DNA of 64,000 nucleotides from Williamsia sp. 1138 (GTDB lineage: Bacteria; Actinomycetota; Actinomycetes; Mycobacteriales; Mycobacteriaceae): assembly GCF_002095435.2 (NCBI RefSeq), contig NZ_MJEJ02000049.1:62001-126000 (forward strand). Direction: 5' to 3'. Under the pieces are notes generated by a model. It ran no database searches. It was given only the letters and a program-made list of their open reading frames with translations, and was not told the origin of the DNA. Within the stretch, counting starts at the first letter, position 1; each line of letters opens with the position of its first letter. Made by a program: the position numbers and the translations under genes. Shown in pieces: positions 45,339-53,901 of the stretch.

Positions 45339-46558
45339 GCCGACTTTCCGGTGGTGCGGTACCGACCGAGTTCCTGTCGGGCAATACTGCGTTTGTGCAC
45401 CTCGTCGGGTCCATCGGCCAGGCGCAGCGTGCGCAGGTGCGCGTACATACTGGCAAGTGGGAAGTCATCGGACACCCCTCCGCCTCCATGCACCTGGATG
45501 GCACGATCGACGATCTTGAGCGCCATGTTGGGAGCTGCGACCTTGATCGCGGAGATCTCAGTGCGCGCCTGCTTGTTTCCCACCGTGTCCATGAGCCACG
45601 CTGCCTTCAGCGTGAGCAATCGGGTCATCTCGATCTCGATCCGGGCCTCGGCAACCCAATCCTGGATGTTGGCCTGCGCGGCCAGCGGCTTGCCGAACGC
45701 AACCCGCGACGAGGCGCGCTCACACAGCAGTTCGAGAGCCCGTTCCGCCATCCCGATCGCGCGCATACAGTGATGGATGCGGCCGGGACCGAGCCTGGCC
45801 TGCCCGATCATGAAACCGGCACCTGCACCGGCAAGGACGTCGGCGTCCGGGACACGCACATTCTCGAACACCACCTCCGCATGCCCTTCGCGATCCTGGT
45901 AGCCGAAGACGGGAAGGTTGCGGATCAACTGCACGCCGGGCGCGTCGATCGGAACGACCATCATCGACTGCTGTGCATGAGCGGCCGCGTCCGGATCGGT
46001 TTTGCCCATCACGATGAGCACCGCGCAATTGGGATGCAAAGCGCCTGACGTCCACCACTTTCGACCGTTGAGTACCCAGTCGTCGCCGTCGCGGACCATG
46101 GACATCTGGATGTTCGTCGCGTCGGAACTGGCGACATCAGGTTCGGTCATCGCAAATGCCGACCGAATGGTCCCGTCCAACAGTGGCTGCAGAAAGCGTT
46201 CCTTGTGCTCATCGGTCCCGAACAGCGAGAACACCTCCATGTTCCCGGTGTCGGGGGCAGAGCAGTTGGTGGCCTCAGGCGCCAAACCGGCGCTGCGGCC
46301 CATGATCTCGGCCAGTGGCGCGTACTCGGAGTTCGTCAGGCCCGCTCCGTACTGCGGGTCGGGGTGGAAGAGATTCCACAGGCCTCTGGACTTCGCTTCG
46401 GCCTTCAGTTCTTCGATGATCGGTGGGTCGAAGTGCGGGTCACCCGATTCCGCCATCTGCTGGGCATAGGTGGCCTCCGCCGGGTAGACGTGGGCGTCCA
46501 TGAAGTCGAGAAGACGATCCTGAAACTCGAGACAGCGGGGCGAGTAAGCGAAATCCAT
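45335..46558 (-). CDS. Acyl-CoA dehydrogenase, ACAD11-like
   Basis: Protein of about 407 residues from ATG 46558 (TTG 46564 is an alternative). ACAD core with [20 protein letters not shown] near 135-154 and [20 protein letters not shown]. The C-terminal [15 protein letters not shown] is typical of the ACAD10/11 subgroup. In levulinate and 4-hydroxyacid pathways such proteins eliminate phosphate from 4-phosphoacyl-CoA. It is between the SDR gene and the kinase gene on one strand. Confidence 0.88.
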   Translation of the reverse strand: MDFAYSPRCLEFQDRLLDFMDAHVYPAEATYAQQMAESGDPHFDPPIIEELKAEAKSRGLWNLFHPDPQYGAGLTNSEYAPLAEIMGRSAGLAPEATNCSAPDTGNMEVFSLFGTDEHKERFLQPLLDGTIRSAFAMTEPDVASSDATNIQMSMVRDGDDWVLNGRKWWTSGALHPNCAVLIVMGKTDPDAAAHAQQSMMVVPIDAPGVQLIRNLPVFGYQDREGHAEVVFENVRVPDADVLAGAGAGFMIGQARLGPGRIHHCMRAIGMAERALELLCERASSRVAFGKPLAAQANIQDWVAEARIEIEMTRLLTLKAAWLMDTVGNKQARTEISAIKVAAPNMALKIVDRAIQVHGGGGVSDDFPLASMYAHLRTLRLADGPDEVHKRSIARQELGRYRTTGKSA

Positions 46559-46597
46559 TGACAATAACCAGCTTTCAGTTGAACGAAAGAGCGGTGA

Positions 46598-47419
46598 TCA
46601 CGGGTTCGACATCAAGTGTCTTTGGTAGCGGCGCATCCCACCTATCCATCGGTCGTAGTCCGAACCCTTGTTACGGTAGAAGTCGAGCACCTCCGGGTGC
46701 GGGAGAATCAAGAACTTCTCCTCCTCCATCGCGGCGAGGACGGCGGTCGCGACCTCGGCCGGACTCAACACGGCGCCTGCGCTCGTCACCGCGCTCGCGG
46801 CGACGGACGCGCCCGGTTGATCGGTCTGGAAGCCAGATCTGAGGAGCTTGGTCTCGACGCCCATCGGGCACAGGCAACTCACGGCCACCCCTTGGTCTCC
46901 GTACGTCACCGACAGCCATTCAGCGAACCCGACTGCCGCATGTTTGGAGACCGAATACGTAGCGGACCCGATCTGGGTGAGCAAACCCGCGGCGGATGCG
47001 GTCGACACGAAGTACCCGCCCCCGCGCTCGACCCACTTCGGAACCAGGATCCGGGCAGCACGCACATGCGCCAGCACATTGACACCCAGAGCGATGTCCC
47101 ATTGGGAATCGGGGGTGTCGAGGCCGAGTCCTGCGGTGGTTCCGGCATTGGCGAAGAAGATGTCGACAGGCCCGAGCTCGGCTTCGGCGCGACCGATGAT
47201 CTCCTCCAGCACTTCGGGATCCGAGACATCGCCCCCGAACGACAGAGCTCTGGTAGATCCTGCCGCCGAGATCTGCGCGGCTACCGAAGCCGCCGATTCG
47301 GCATCGAGGTCGGCGACCACTACGGAGGCACCCGCTTCGGAGAGTGCGTGGGCGAGGGCGGCGCCGATACCGGCTCCCCCTCCGGTGACTACGGCGACTT
47401 TCTCTGCGATCTGCACCAC
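46598..47419 (-). CDS. Short-chain dehydrogenase/reductase
   Basis: Protein of 273 residues from GTG 47419. Cofactor motif TGGGAGIG (12-19), NAG in IFFANAGTTAGLG, catalytic YSVSK with the upstream Ser in STASAAG. Acts on an alcohol/ketone with NAD(P). The first gene of the SDR-dehydrogenase-kinase operon; the gap to the dehydrogenase is 39 bases. Could oxidise a hydroxyacyl intermediate before or after the kinase step. Confidence 0.88.
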   Translation of the reverse strand: MVQIAEKVAVVTGGGAGIGAALAHALSEAGASVVVADLDAESAASVAAQISAAGSTRALSFGGDVSDPEVLEEIIGRAEAELGPVDIFFANAGTTAGLGLDTPDSQWDIALGVNVLAHVRAARILVPKWVERGGGYFVSTASAAGLLTQIGSATYSVSKHAAVGFAEWLSVTYGDQGVAVSCLCPMGVETKLLRSGFQTDQPGASVAASAVTSAGAVLSPAEVATAVLAAMEEEKFLILPHPEVLDFYRNKGSDYDRWIGGMRRYQRHLMSNP

Positions 47420-47482
47420 ATCGATGTTAGGGGGTCGGTCCGCACCTGCGGTTCGAGGTGGCGAAACGACTTCCCCGGACGG

Positions 47483-47941
47483 CTACGTCTTGTCACACGG
47501 TGGTGCCGGCGTGACGTCCTCGAAGAGCGGCGCGCCGATCGGTTCGAGGTACACCACGTCCAGGATTACCGGCTCCTTGCCGAGGTTGCGACCGACGTGG
47601 GTATTCGACTTACCGCTCGGTTCGTTGATGAACGCACCGGTGTCGAAGATGACCGGTTTGCAGTCCGACCCCGGATGCGTCAGCGTCCCCGCTTGGACGA
47701 TCCCGAGCACCGGGCCGTCGTGGTAGTGCCAGCCGGTGGTGCCACCAGGGGCGATCGTGATCTGCTTCGCCACCACGTGAGCCCCGTCAGGAATGAACGG
47801 CAGCAATTCGGCGGGGATCTCGATGTCCAGCAACGTCACTCCGCTGATTCCTTCACCGGGCGTAGCCTGTGCGGTCGCCGGGAGCAGTAGTCCGGCCGAT
47901 AGTGCGACGACAGCCCCGACAGCACTCAGGATTCTCTTCAT
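47483..47941 (-). CDS. Secreted cupin domain protein
   Basis: Protein of 152 residues from ATG 47941. A Sec signal peptide (residues 1-25, ending AQATPG). One cupin barrel: TGWHYHDGPVLGIVQAGTLT (metal His pair) and THVGRNLGKEPVILDVVYLE. Two C-terminal cysteines could pair. Extracytoplasmic small-molecule binding or oxygenase role; not linked to a neighbour by overlap. Confidence 0.83.
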   Translation of the reverse strand: MKRILSAVGAVVALSAGLLLPATAQATPGEGISGVTLLDIEIPAELLPFIPDGAHVVAKQITIAPGGTTGWHYHDGPVLGIVQAGTLTHPGSDCKPVIFDTGAFINEPSGKSNTHVGRNLGKEPVILDVVYLEPIGAPLFEDVTPAPPCDKT

Positions 47942-47981
47942 TGGCAGAGGGTATCCCGCAACGTCGCAGCTCACAGGATGT

Positions 47982-48659
47982 TCAACGAAAGGGCGTTACC
48001 GTCGGTCCGGACTTTCCCGGTACGACTGACCGGCGTCGCTGAAGCCGAACCACGACATCGTGAATCGTGGTGGGCGTACCCGATGTGTCGACGCCGCGGC
48101 GAGCGACTACCCGATTGGTTTCCATCGACCAGGCCGCCGCGTCGACCTGCGCGATGATCTCCTCGCCGGTGAAGTAGAGACCGGGATGCCCTGGCCTCGA
48201 CACACCGGTCTGCAGGTCTGAACGGTCGTGGCCGATCAGCAACAGGTGCCCACCTGGCAGTACGGACGCCGCAGCCCTGTGCACCAGCGTCGCCCGCAGG
48301 TCTGCGGGAACGTGCAGGAATTGAGCGCACACGAGGTCGTAGTGATCCGGGGACGGCGTCCACTCGGAGAGGTCGGCCTCGATGGTGGTGATACGTGCTG
48401 CGATCTCTGGACCGGCCTGCGCGGCGTACTCGGACACCCGAGTCAACGCGACCGCCGAGAAATCCACGGCATCGACCTTCCAGCCCTGTTGCGCCAGCCA
48501 GATCGCGTCGGCGCCTTCTCCGCATCCCAGTTCCGCCGCATGCCCGGCGGGCAGACCTGTTGCCTCCGAACGGAGCAGGGCAGTGGGAAGTCCGCTCCAC
48601 ACCCGATCGCTGCCGCGATACCGCCGGTCCCAGAAGTCTGCGTCGAACCGGCTGCCCAT
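47982..48659 (-). CDS. Class I SAM-dependent methyltransferase (TehB/TPMT-like)
   Basis: Protein of 225 residues: DFWDRRYRGSDRVW at the start, ELGCGEGADAIWLAQQGWKV (motif I) and VDAVDFS (motif II), LVCAQFLHVPADLR (motif IV/V). The DFWDxRY lead is common in thiopurine/tellurite-type methyltransferases. Possibly detoxifies a chalcogen or thiol. Divergent from the membrane protein at 48782. Confidence 0.85.
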   Translation of the reverse strand: MGSRFDADFWDRRYRGSDRVWSGLPTALLRSEATGLPAGHAAELGCGEGADAIWLAQQGWKVDAVDFSAVALTRVSEYAAQAGPEIAARITTIEADLSEWTPSPDHYDLVCAQFLHVPADLRATLVHRAAASVLPGGHLLLIGHDRSDLQTGVSRPGHPGLYFTGEEIIAQVDAAAWSMETNRVVARRGVDTSGTPTTIHDVVVRLQRRRSVVPGKSGPTVTPFR

Positions 48660-48781
48660 GGTGATCCCTTCTCTGCGTGTGTCTGCGACGATGTCCGGGG
48701 AGAAGCGGTGATTCGAGACACTGGTCCCAAGTACACTTCATTCACCGTGGAGCGCCAGCTCCGCCTGCGTCTAGGAGCGAT

Positions 48782-49918
48782 GTGAGACCGTCCGGCACCC
48801 GACCGCCCAGACTCGGGCCGTTCACCCGAAATGCGATCGGCACCAGTTCGGCAGAAGCCTTCATGATCATCGCGATCGCCACCATCCTCGTGACCAGGGG
48901 CTATCTGTGGGCGACGGACTATCCGCAGGTGGGTGGAGGCTCACTACACATCGCACACGCCCTGTACGGCGGCGCACTCATGATGCTGGCGTTGCTGGTG
49001 AGTTGGTGGATGCTCGGATACGGCGCCCGGCTATTTTGTGTTGTGTTCGGCGGCATCGGTTTTGGACTCTTCCTCGACGAGGTCGGCAAGTTCGTGACCA
49101 AGGACAACGACTACTTCTACGGCCCCTCGGCCGAGATCATGTATGTGCTGGTCGTGGTCGTGTTGATCCTGGGCAGAATCATGCGGGAGATCCGGCCACT
49201 GAGCGCCCACGAGGAGCTCGCCACCGCCGCCGCCATGGCTGCGGACGGGGTCGCGCGGGGCCTACAACCACACCGTCGCGAACTCGGTTTGCGCCTGGTC
49301 GAACGCGCAGAAGAAAAGGGCGCCGATCCCGAGACCGCGCAGCACGTACGGAGTCTGCTCATCGGTGCACCCTCGGCGTCTGCACGGTTGTACGCATTGC
49401 AGCAGTGGGCACCTCGGCTCATCCCATCCTTCTTTCGCAGCCCCCGCTGGCTACCGATCGTCGGCTGGTCCCTGGTCGTCATCTCCCTCGCCGCGTTGGT
49501 GTCCGGTGTCATCGGCATCTGGCTCGACAATCCTTACTACGCGGACGACAACCTCCAGGTCGAACTGGCAGGGGCGGGAGTGGCGGCCTATATCTTGGTC
49601 GCCAGCGCCGCCATCACGCTCGCGTTTTCACTGCCTGCGATGATCGCGCGCACACGCACCGCCAAGATCTGGCCATTACAATTTCTGCGGTACGGGGCCC
49701 TGACGTTCGCCCTGCTCAACGCCCTTGTCGACTTCGCCACCGAGGGATTCGGAGCGCTTCTCAACCTCACGGTCGGGTTGTTCGCGCTCGCAATCATCTC
49801 TTATCAGATCGATGTACGGATCCGCGAGGCCCGGCCGCGGGCGCATGCCGAAGCGATCGCCGCGGAGGCAGCACACGAAGCCGAGGCGAAGGCGCCCGCG
49901 CCGGCCCCGACTCACTGA
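48782..49918 (+). CDS. Conserved multi-spanning membrane protein
   Basis: Protein of 378 residues from GTG 48782 with GGAG upstream. About seven hydrophobic segments: four in residues 20-140, a soluble block near 145-235 (ATAAAMAADGVARGLQPHRR), and three to four segments to 350. The C-terminus is Ala/Glu/Pro-rich. I do not recognise a named family. Neighbours give no clear role. Confidence 0.7.
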   Translation: MRPSGTRPPRLGPFTRNAIGTSSAEAFMIIAIATILVTRGYLWATDYPQVGGGSLHIAHALYGGALMMLALLVSWWMLGYGARLFCVVFGGIGFGLFLDEVGKFVTKDNDYFYGPSAEIMYVLVVVVLILGRIMREIRPLSAHEELATAAAMAADGVARGLQPHRRELGLRLVERAEEKGADPETAQHVRSLLIGAPSASARLYALQQWAPRLIPSFFRSPRWLPIVGWSLVVISLAALVSGVIGIWLDNPYYADDNLQVELAGAGVAAYILVASAAITLAFSLPAMIARTRTAKIWPLQFLRYGALTFALLNALVDFATEGFGALLNLTVGLFALAIISYQIDVRIREARPRAHAEAIAAEAAHEAEAKAPAPAPTH

Positions 49919-49928
49919 ACGCGAACGC

Positions 49929-51590
49929 TCATCCGAGGTCGCGGGCCAACGCCCGGCCCGCAGCGCGGCCCGAGAAGATGCAGCCGCCGAGGAATGTCCC
50001 CTCGAGAGCGTTGTACCCGTGCACTCCGCCCCCGCCGAAGCCCGCGATCTCCCCCGCCGCGTACAGGCCGTCGAATGCGCTTCCGTCGGCCCGGATCACC
50101 TGGGAGTCGAGATTGGTCTCGAGCCCACCCAGCGTCTTCCTGGTCACCAGATGCAATCGCACCGCGATCATCGGACCGTATTTCGGATCCTGCAGGCGGT
50201 GCGGCTTCGCCACGCGGATGATCTTGTCACTCAGATAATTCCGTGCATTGCGGATCGCCATGATCTGCAGGTCCTTGGTGTATTTGTTCTCCAGTTGCCG
50301 ATCACGGGCCACGACCTCTGCTTCGATCTGTTCGAAGTCGAGCGTCGGTCCAGTCGTGATCTCGTTCATCCCGGCGACCAGATCACGCAGATTGTCACGG
50401 ACGACGAAGTCGACACCGTGTGACTTGAACGCCTCCACCGGGCCGGTGGCGCCCTTCTTCACCCGCTGCAGCAGCAGCTTGACGTCCTTGCCGGTGAAGT
50501 CGGGGTTCTGCTCTGACCCGGACAGCGCGAACTCCTTCTCGATGATCGCCTGCGTGAGGATGAACCACGTGAAATCGTGACCGCCCCTGGTGATGGTCCC
50601 GAGCGTTCCCAGCGAGTCGAATCCCGGGAAGTTGGGCACCGGAAGCCGTTTGCCGGTCGCATCCAGCCACAGCGACGAGGGTCCGGGGATGATGCGAATG
50701 GCGTGGTTCGGCCAGATCGGATCCCAGTTCTTGATGCCTTCGGTGTAGTGCCACATCCGATCCCGGTTCACGATGTTGCCGCCCGCACTTTCGGTGATAC
50801 CCAGCATCCGTCCGTCGACGTGTGCGGGTACCCCGCTGATCATGTGGGCCGGGGCCGGACCGAGACGCTCGGTGGGCCAATTCTTCTTGATCAGCTCGAG
50901 ATTTCCACCGATTCCGCCGGCCGTGATGACCACCGCCTGCGCTCGCAACTCGAACTCGCCGGCCGCCTCCCGCGTCGATTCCGCGCCGCGCCGCTGCGTG
51001 GCGGGCGCCAGCACCGTGCCACGCACGCCCACCGCGGCGCCGTTCTCGACGATGATGTCGTCGACCTGATGCCGGTAGTGAAAGCTCACCAGACCTCTGG
51101 CGGCGCCTTCGAGCACAGGTTCGCGGAACACCCGAACCACCTCGGGTCCGGTCCCCCACGTGATGTGGAAACGGGGGACAGAATTCCCATGACCACCGGC
51201 AGCCCCGGCGCCGCGTTCGGCCCACCCGACGGTGGCCATCACCTTCAAACCCAGATCGTTCAGGTACGCCCTCTTCTCGCCGGCCGCAAAGTTCACGTAC
51301 GCCTCGGCCCACTGGCGAGGCCAGTGATCCTCACGGTCGCGATCGAACCCGGCAGAGGAGAACCAATCCTGCCTGGCCAGCTCCACCGAATCCTTGATGC
51401 CGAGCCTGCGCTGCTCCGGGGTGTCGACGAGAAACAGCCCTCCGAGGGACCAGAACGCCTGACCACCGAGGTTCTGCTCGTTTTCCTGTTCGAGGATCGC
51501 CACCCGCCGTCCGGCTTTGACCAACTCGTGCGCGGCCACCAATCCGGCGAGACCACCACCGACAACGATCACATCCACCTGCTCGGTCAT
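49929..51590 (-). CDS. FAD-binding dehydrogenase (KstD-like, COG3573 type)
   Basis: Protein of 553 residues from ATG 51590 with AGAGGAAC upstream. FAD Rossmann VIVVGGGLAGLVAAHELVKA near 7-26 and the C-terminal GLYAAGEIAGFGGGGVHGYN. Fumarate-reductase/3-ketosteroid-dehydrogenase superfamily. The substrate could be a ketosteroid, but the known KstD catalytic tyrosines could not be assigned by eye. Divergent from the heptad-repeat gene. Confidence 0.83.
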   Translation of the reverse strand: MTEQVDVIVVGGGLAGLVAAHELVKAGRRVAILEQENEQNLGGQAFWSLGGLFLVDTPEQRRLGIKDSVELARQDWFSSAGFDRDREDHWPRQWAEAYVNFAAGEKRAYLNDLGLKVMATVGWAERGAGAAGGHGNSVPRFHITWGTGPEVVRVFREPVLEGAARGLVSFHYRHQVDDIIVENGAAVGVRGTVLAPATQRRGAESTREAAGEFELRAQAVVITAGGIGGNLELIKKNWPTERLGPAPAHMISGVPAHVDGRMLGITESAGGNIVNRDRMWHYTEGIKNWDPIWPNHAIRIIPGPSSLWLDATGKRLPVPNFPGFDSLGTLGTITRGGHDFTWFILTQAIIEKEFALSGSEQNPDFTGKDVKLLLQRVKKGATGPVEAFKSHGVDFVVRDNLRDLVAGMNEITTGPTLDFEQIEAEVVARDRQLENKYTKDLQIMAIRNARNYLSDKIIRVAKPHRLQDPKYGPMIAVRLHLVTRKTLGGLETNLDSQVIRADGSAFDGLYAAGEIAGFGGGGVHGYNALEGTFLGGCIFSGRAAGRALARDLG

Positions 51591-51742
51591 GATGTTCCTC
51601 TTCCTCACTGTCATCGGGTTCGTACGTCCGGTCGAGCTCCGTCTCCAGCACGAGCATAGGGAACAGGCCACGAATCACATCCGACTACAGGTGTTTGCCG
51701 ATTCAGGAGGCAGTGGCCGACGCCCGGGCTGATACTGGGTCC

Positions 51743-52126
51743 GTGGTGACCAAGGACAACGGCGAGGACGGCGCGGAACGACAACGTTTCCGTAAGCTCG
51801 CACAGGCAGCGATGAACGCAGACATCACTGTCGGACAGCTCGATACGATCATGAGCGATCTGGGCAGTGCACTCACCGACTTCGACAGGGCGCTGGGCGG
51901 TTTCGACACCACCCTGGACAGTTTCGGGTCGGCCCTCGACGATTTCTCGGCGACCCTGACCCGCGTCGATACGACGGTGACCACGATGATCGGTGTCGTC
52001 GAGCGCCTCGAGAAGATCGTGGGCCGTGTCGAGGCGATCGTGGATCTCGCCGAACGAGTGATCGCACCTGTGTCGTCCGCGGAGCACATGTTGCGCGGGT
52101 TTCTCGGAATCGGCCGTCGGGCCTGA
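51743..52126 (+). CDS. Small helical heptad-repeat protein
   Basis: Protein of 126-127 residues; start set at GTG 51743 (GTG 51746 next to it), because GATACT at 51730-51735 looks like a -10 just upstream and suggests a leaderless message; TTG 51695 is also open. From about residue 35, ten seven-residue units follow in phase (L..AL.DF / DRALGGF / DTTLDSF / GSALDDF / SATLTRV ...), giving an amphipathic helix of about 75 residues. No signal or membrane helix. Phasin- or coat-like surface binding is possible, not shown. Confidence 0.65.
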   Translation: MVTKDNGEDGAERQRFRKLAQAAMNADITVGQLDTIMSDLGSALTDFDRALGGFDTTLDSFGSALDDFSATLTRVDTTVTTMIGVVERLEKIVGRVEAIVDLAERVIAPVSSAEHMLRGFLGIGRRA

Positions 52127-52133
52127 CCCGGTG

Positions 52134-52952
52134 TCAGTGGTCCATGGACCTCACGGCGCCGACATACTCCGACGGCGTCTGTCCGATGACGGCTTTGAAC
52201 TCACGGGCCAGGTGGGCCTGATCTGCGTACCCCAACTGCGCGGCGACATCGGCTATCGACGAATCTCCGCGACGCAACGCCAGCGCCGCGTCTTGTAGCC
52301 GGCGGCGCTGGATCAGCCATTTCGGGCTGAGGCCCGTCCGGTGGATCGTGAGACGCTGAAGCGCTCTCGTCGACATGTTGACCGAGGCGGCCAGGTCGCC
52401 GACCCGGCGAGGACCGTTCTCGTTCTCGACGGCATCGACGATCTGATTGATCAGCACACCCTCATCATCGACGGTCCACTGCCGGCTCCAGCGGTCGAAG
52501 AGGTCGGCCACCGTGTCGAATGATTCGCCGCTCGGTGTCTTCTCCGCCGTCATGACCTCGCGGATCCGCGTACTCAACCCACCATCGCACGGGATGGGCA
52601 GCGGTTCCCCGATCGGTAGCGCAGGCCCTGTTCGCGAACCACTCGTCATCGAGCGCCCGGTCATGATGGTGATCGCTGCCGGTCGCAACAACACACCCGC
52701 TGCCCACCCGGTTGCCTCGAGTTTGCGCTCGGTCGTCCCCTGGCTCACGCAGTAGAGCGCTGCCCGGTCGGGTTCGACGACCACATTCCCACCGGGGTGC
52801 TCGAGCACGGGCTGCAGAGCAGGAGTATCGAGATCCCACTGCGCGAACCAGACGTGCCGGAGCAGATCGCCCGGCGGCAACGGCACCCTGGTCAGCCTGA
52901 CCCCGCCGCGGTCGGGCCGCAGTTCACCTCGGGGAGCAGCGGGTCGCTTCAT
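52134..52952 (-). CDS. AraC family transcriptional regulator
   Basis: Protein of 272 residues from ATG 52952 with GGGAGG upstream. The C-terminal two-part AraC domain: VGDLAASVNMSTRALQRLTI near 193-212 and IADVAAQLGYADQAHLAREF near 241-260. The N-terminal 150 residues form a cupin-like sensor (DUF6597-type pattern). Control target unknown; convergent with the heptad-repeat gene. Confidence 0.87.
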   Translation of the reverse strand: MKRPAAPRGELRPDRGGVRLTRVPLPPGDLLRHVWFAQWDLDTPALQPVLEHPGGNVVVEPDRAALYCVSQGTTERKLEATGWAAGVLLRPAAITIMTGRSMTSGSRTGPALPIGEPLPIPCDGGLSTRIREVMTAEKTPSGESFDTVADLFDRWSRQWTVDDEGVLINQIVDAVENENGPRRVGDLAASVNMSTRALQRLTIHRTGLSPKWLIQRRRLQDAALALRRGDSSIADVAAQLGYADQAHLAREFKAVIGQTPSEYVGAVRSMDH

Positions 52953-53260
52953 GACTTTTCCTCCCTGGCGCCGTTCGTTTTCCTTGTCCCACCGCTGGAG
53001 CAATCTCGTTCTACGAGAGAGCCATTCGGGCGCGAGCACGGCTCGTGGATGGCCCTCTGCTGGTGGCTGAACCCGAATCCCACTTTGGCCCGAAACCCAG
53101 TATGGCCCGAATCCCCAGTATGGCCTGGTTCCGCGCCGACAGGACGGCTCTGAGCCCCATTCACTCGGCGCGCACCGGATCGCCTCGGTTGCTCGATATC
53201 GGCGCCGGATCGCTGATCCGCGAAGTAAACTCGGGCACTGGCCGACCGGAGGTGGCGCCG
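52953..53260. other. 308-base intergenic region with short tandem repeats
   Basis: No gene found. It holds three near-copies of an 18-base unit at 53072-53125 (see that entry) and GAGGTGG near 53250, just upstream of the ATG at 53261. Confidence 0.5.
53072..53125. repeat. About three tandem 17-18-bp repeats
   Basis: Units CCCGAATCCCACTTTGG, CCCGAAACCCAGTATGG and CCCGAATCCCCAGTATGG follow head to tail, then a degenerate copy (CCTGG). They lie in the gap between the divergent AraC and TIGR03086 genes. Confidence 0.6.
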
Positions 53261-53848
53261 ATGTCTCACGATCAAGAAATACTCGCCAGATACGTGCGCC
53301 GAGCCGATCGTTTTGCAGACGTCATCGCGGCTGCAGCCCCCGGCCGCTGGTCGGCCCCGTCCCCCTGCCCCGACTGGACGGCAGCTGATGTCGTACAACA
53401 CGCAGTGGACATGCACGCTGCCATGTTCGCCTCCACCGACCTCTCACTCACGTCGGCGCCACCGGTGCACGAGAACGCGCTCGAAGCGTTCACCAGCGCC
53501 CGCGCCGACCTCGAGCGGGCGCTCTTGGACCCTACAGTTGCAGAGCTCGCCGTCCAGACCCCGATGGGCCCGTCGACGTTCGCGGCCCATGTCGATGCGG
53601 TGGCAAGCGCCGATCTGGTGATCCATGCCTGGGATCTTGCCCGTGCCCTGGGACTCGACTACTCGATCGACGCTGACGAGCTCGAGAATCAGTGGCAAGG
53701 GGCGCAACAGATCCCGGACATCATGCGCCAACCAGGTGCGTTCGGACCCGGAATCGTCGTATTCGGACCCATCGTCGAGGTGCCGGCCGACGCGCCACTT
53801 CAGGACCGCACCCTCGGACTGTTGGGCCGTGATCCGTACTGGACGTGA
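53261..53848 (+). CDS. TIGR03086 family metal-binding (DinB-like) protein
   Basis: Protein of 195 residues from ATG 53261 with GGAGG upstream. MDMI/DinB pattern: LARYVRRADRFADVIAAAAP near 8-27, CPDWTAADVVQHAVDMHAAM (His ligands, near 37-56), and ADLVIHAWDLARALGLD. Members are mycothiol-dependent or metal-binding proteins, mostly uncharacterised. Single gene before the epimerase. Confidence 0.83.
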   Translation: MSHDQEILARYVRRADRFADVIAAAAPGRWSAPSPCPDWTAADVVQHAVDMHAAMFASTDLSLTSAPPVHENALEAFTSARADLERALLDPTVAELAVQTPMGPSTFAAHVDAVASADLVIHAWDLARALGLDYSIDADELENQWQGAQQIPDIMRQPGAFGPGIVVFGPIVEVPADAPLQDRTLGLLGRDPYWT

Positions 53849-53901
53849 GCTCTGAACCCTCGAGCCCAGCCTGGCCCGCCGCACCTGCGTAGCGTGGGCT
53901 C

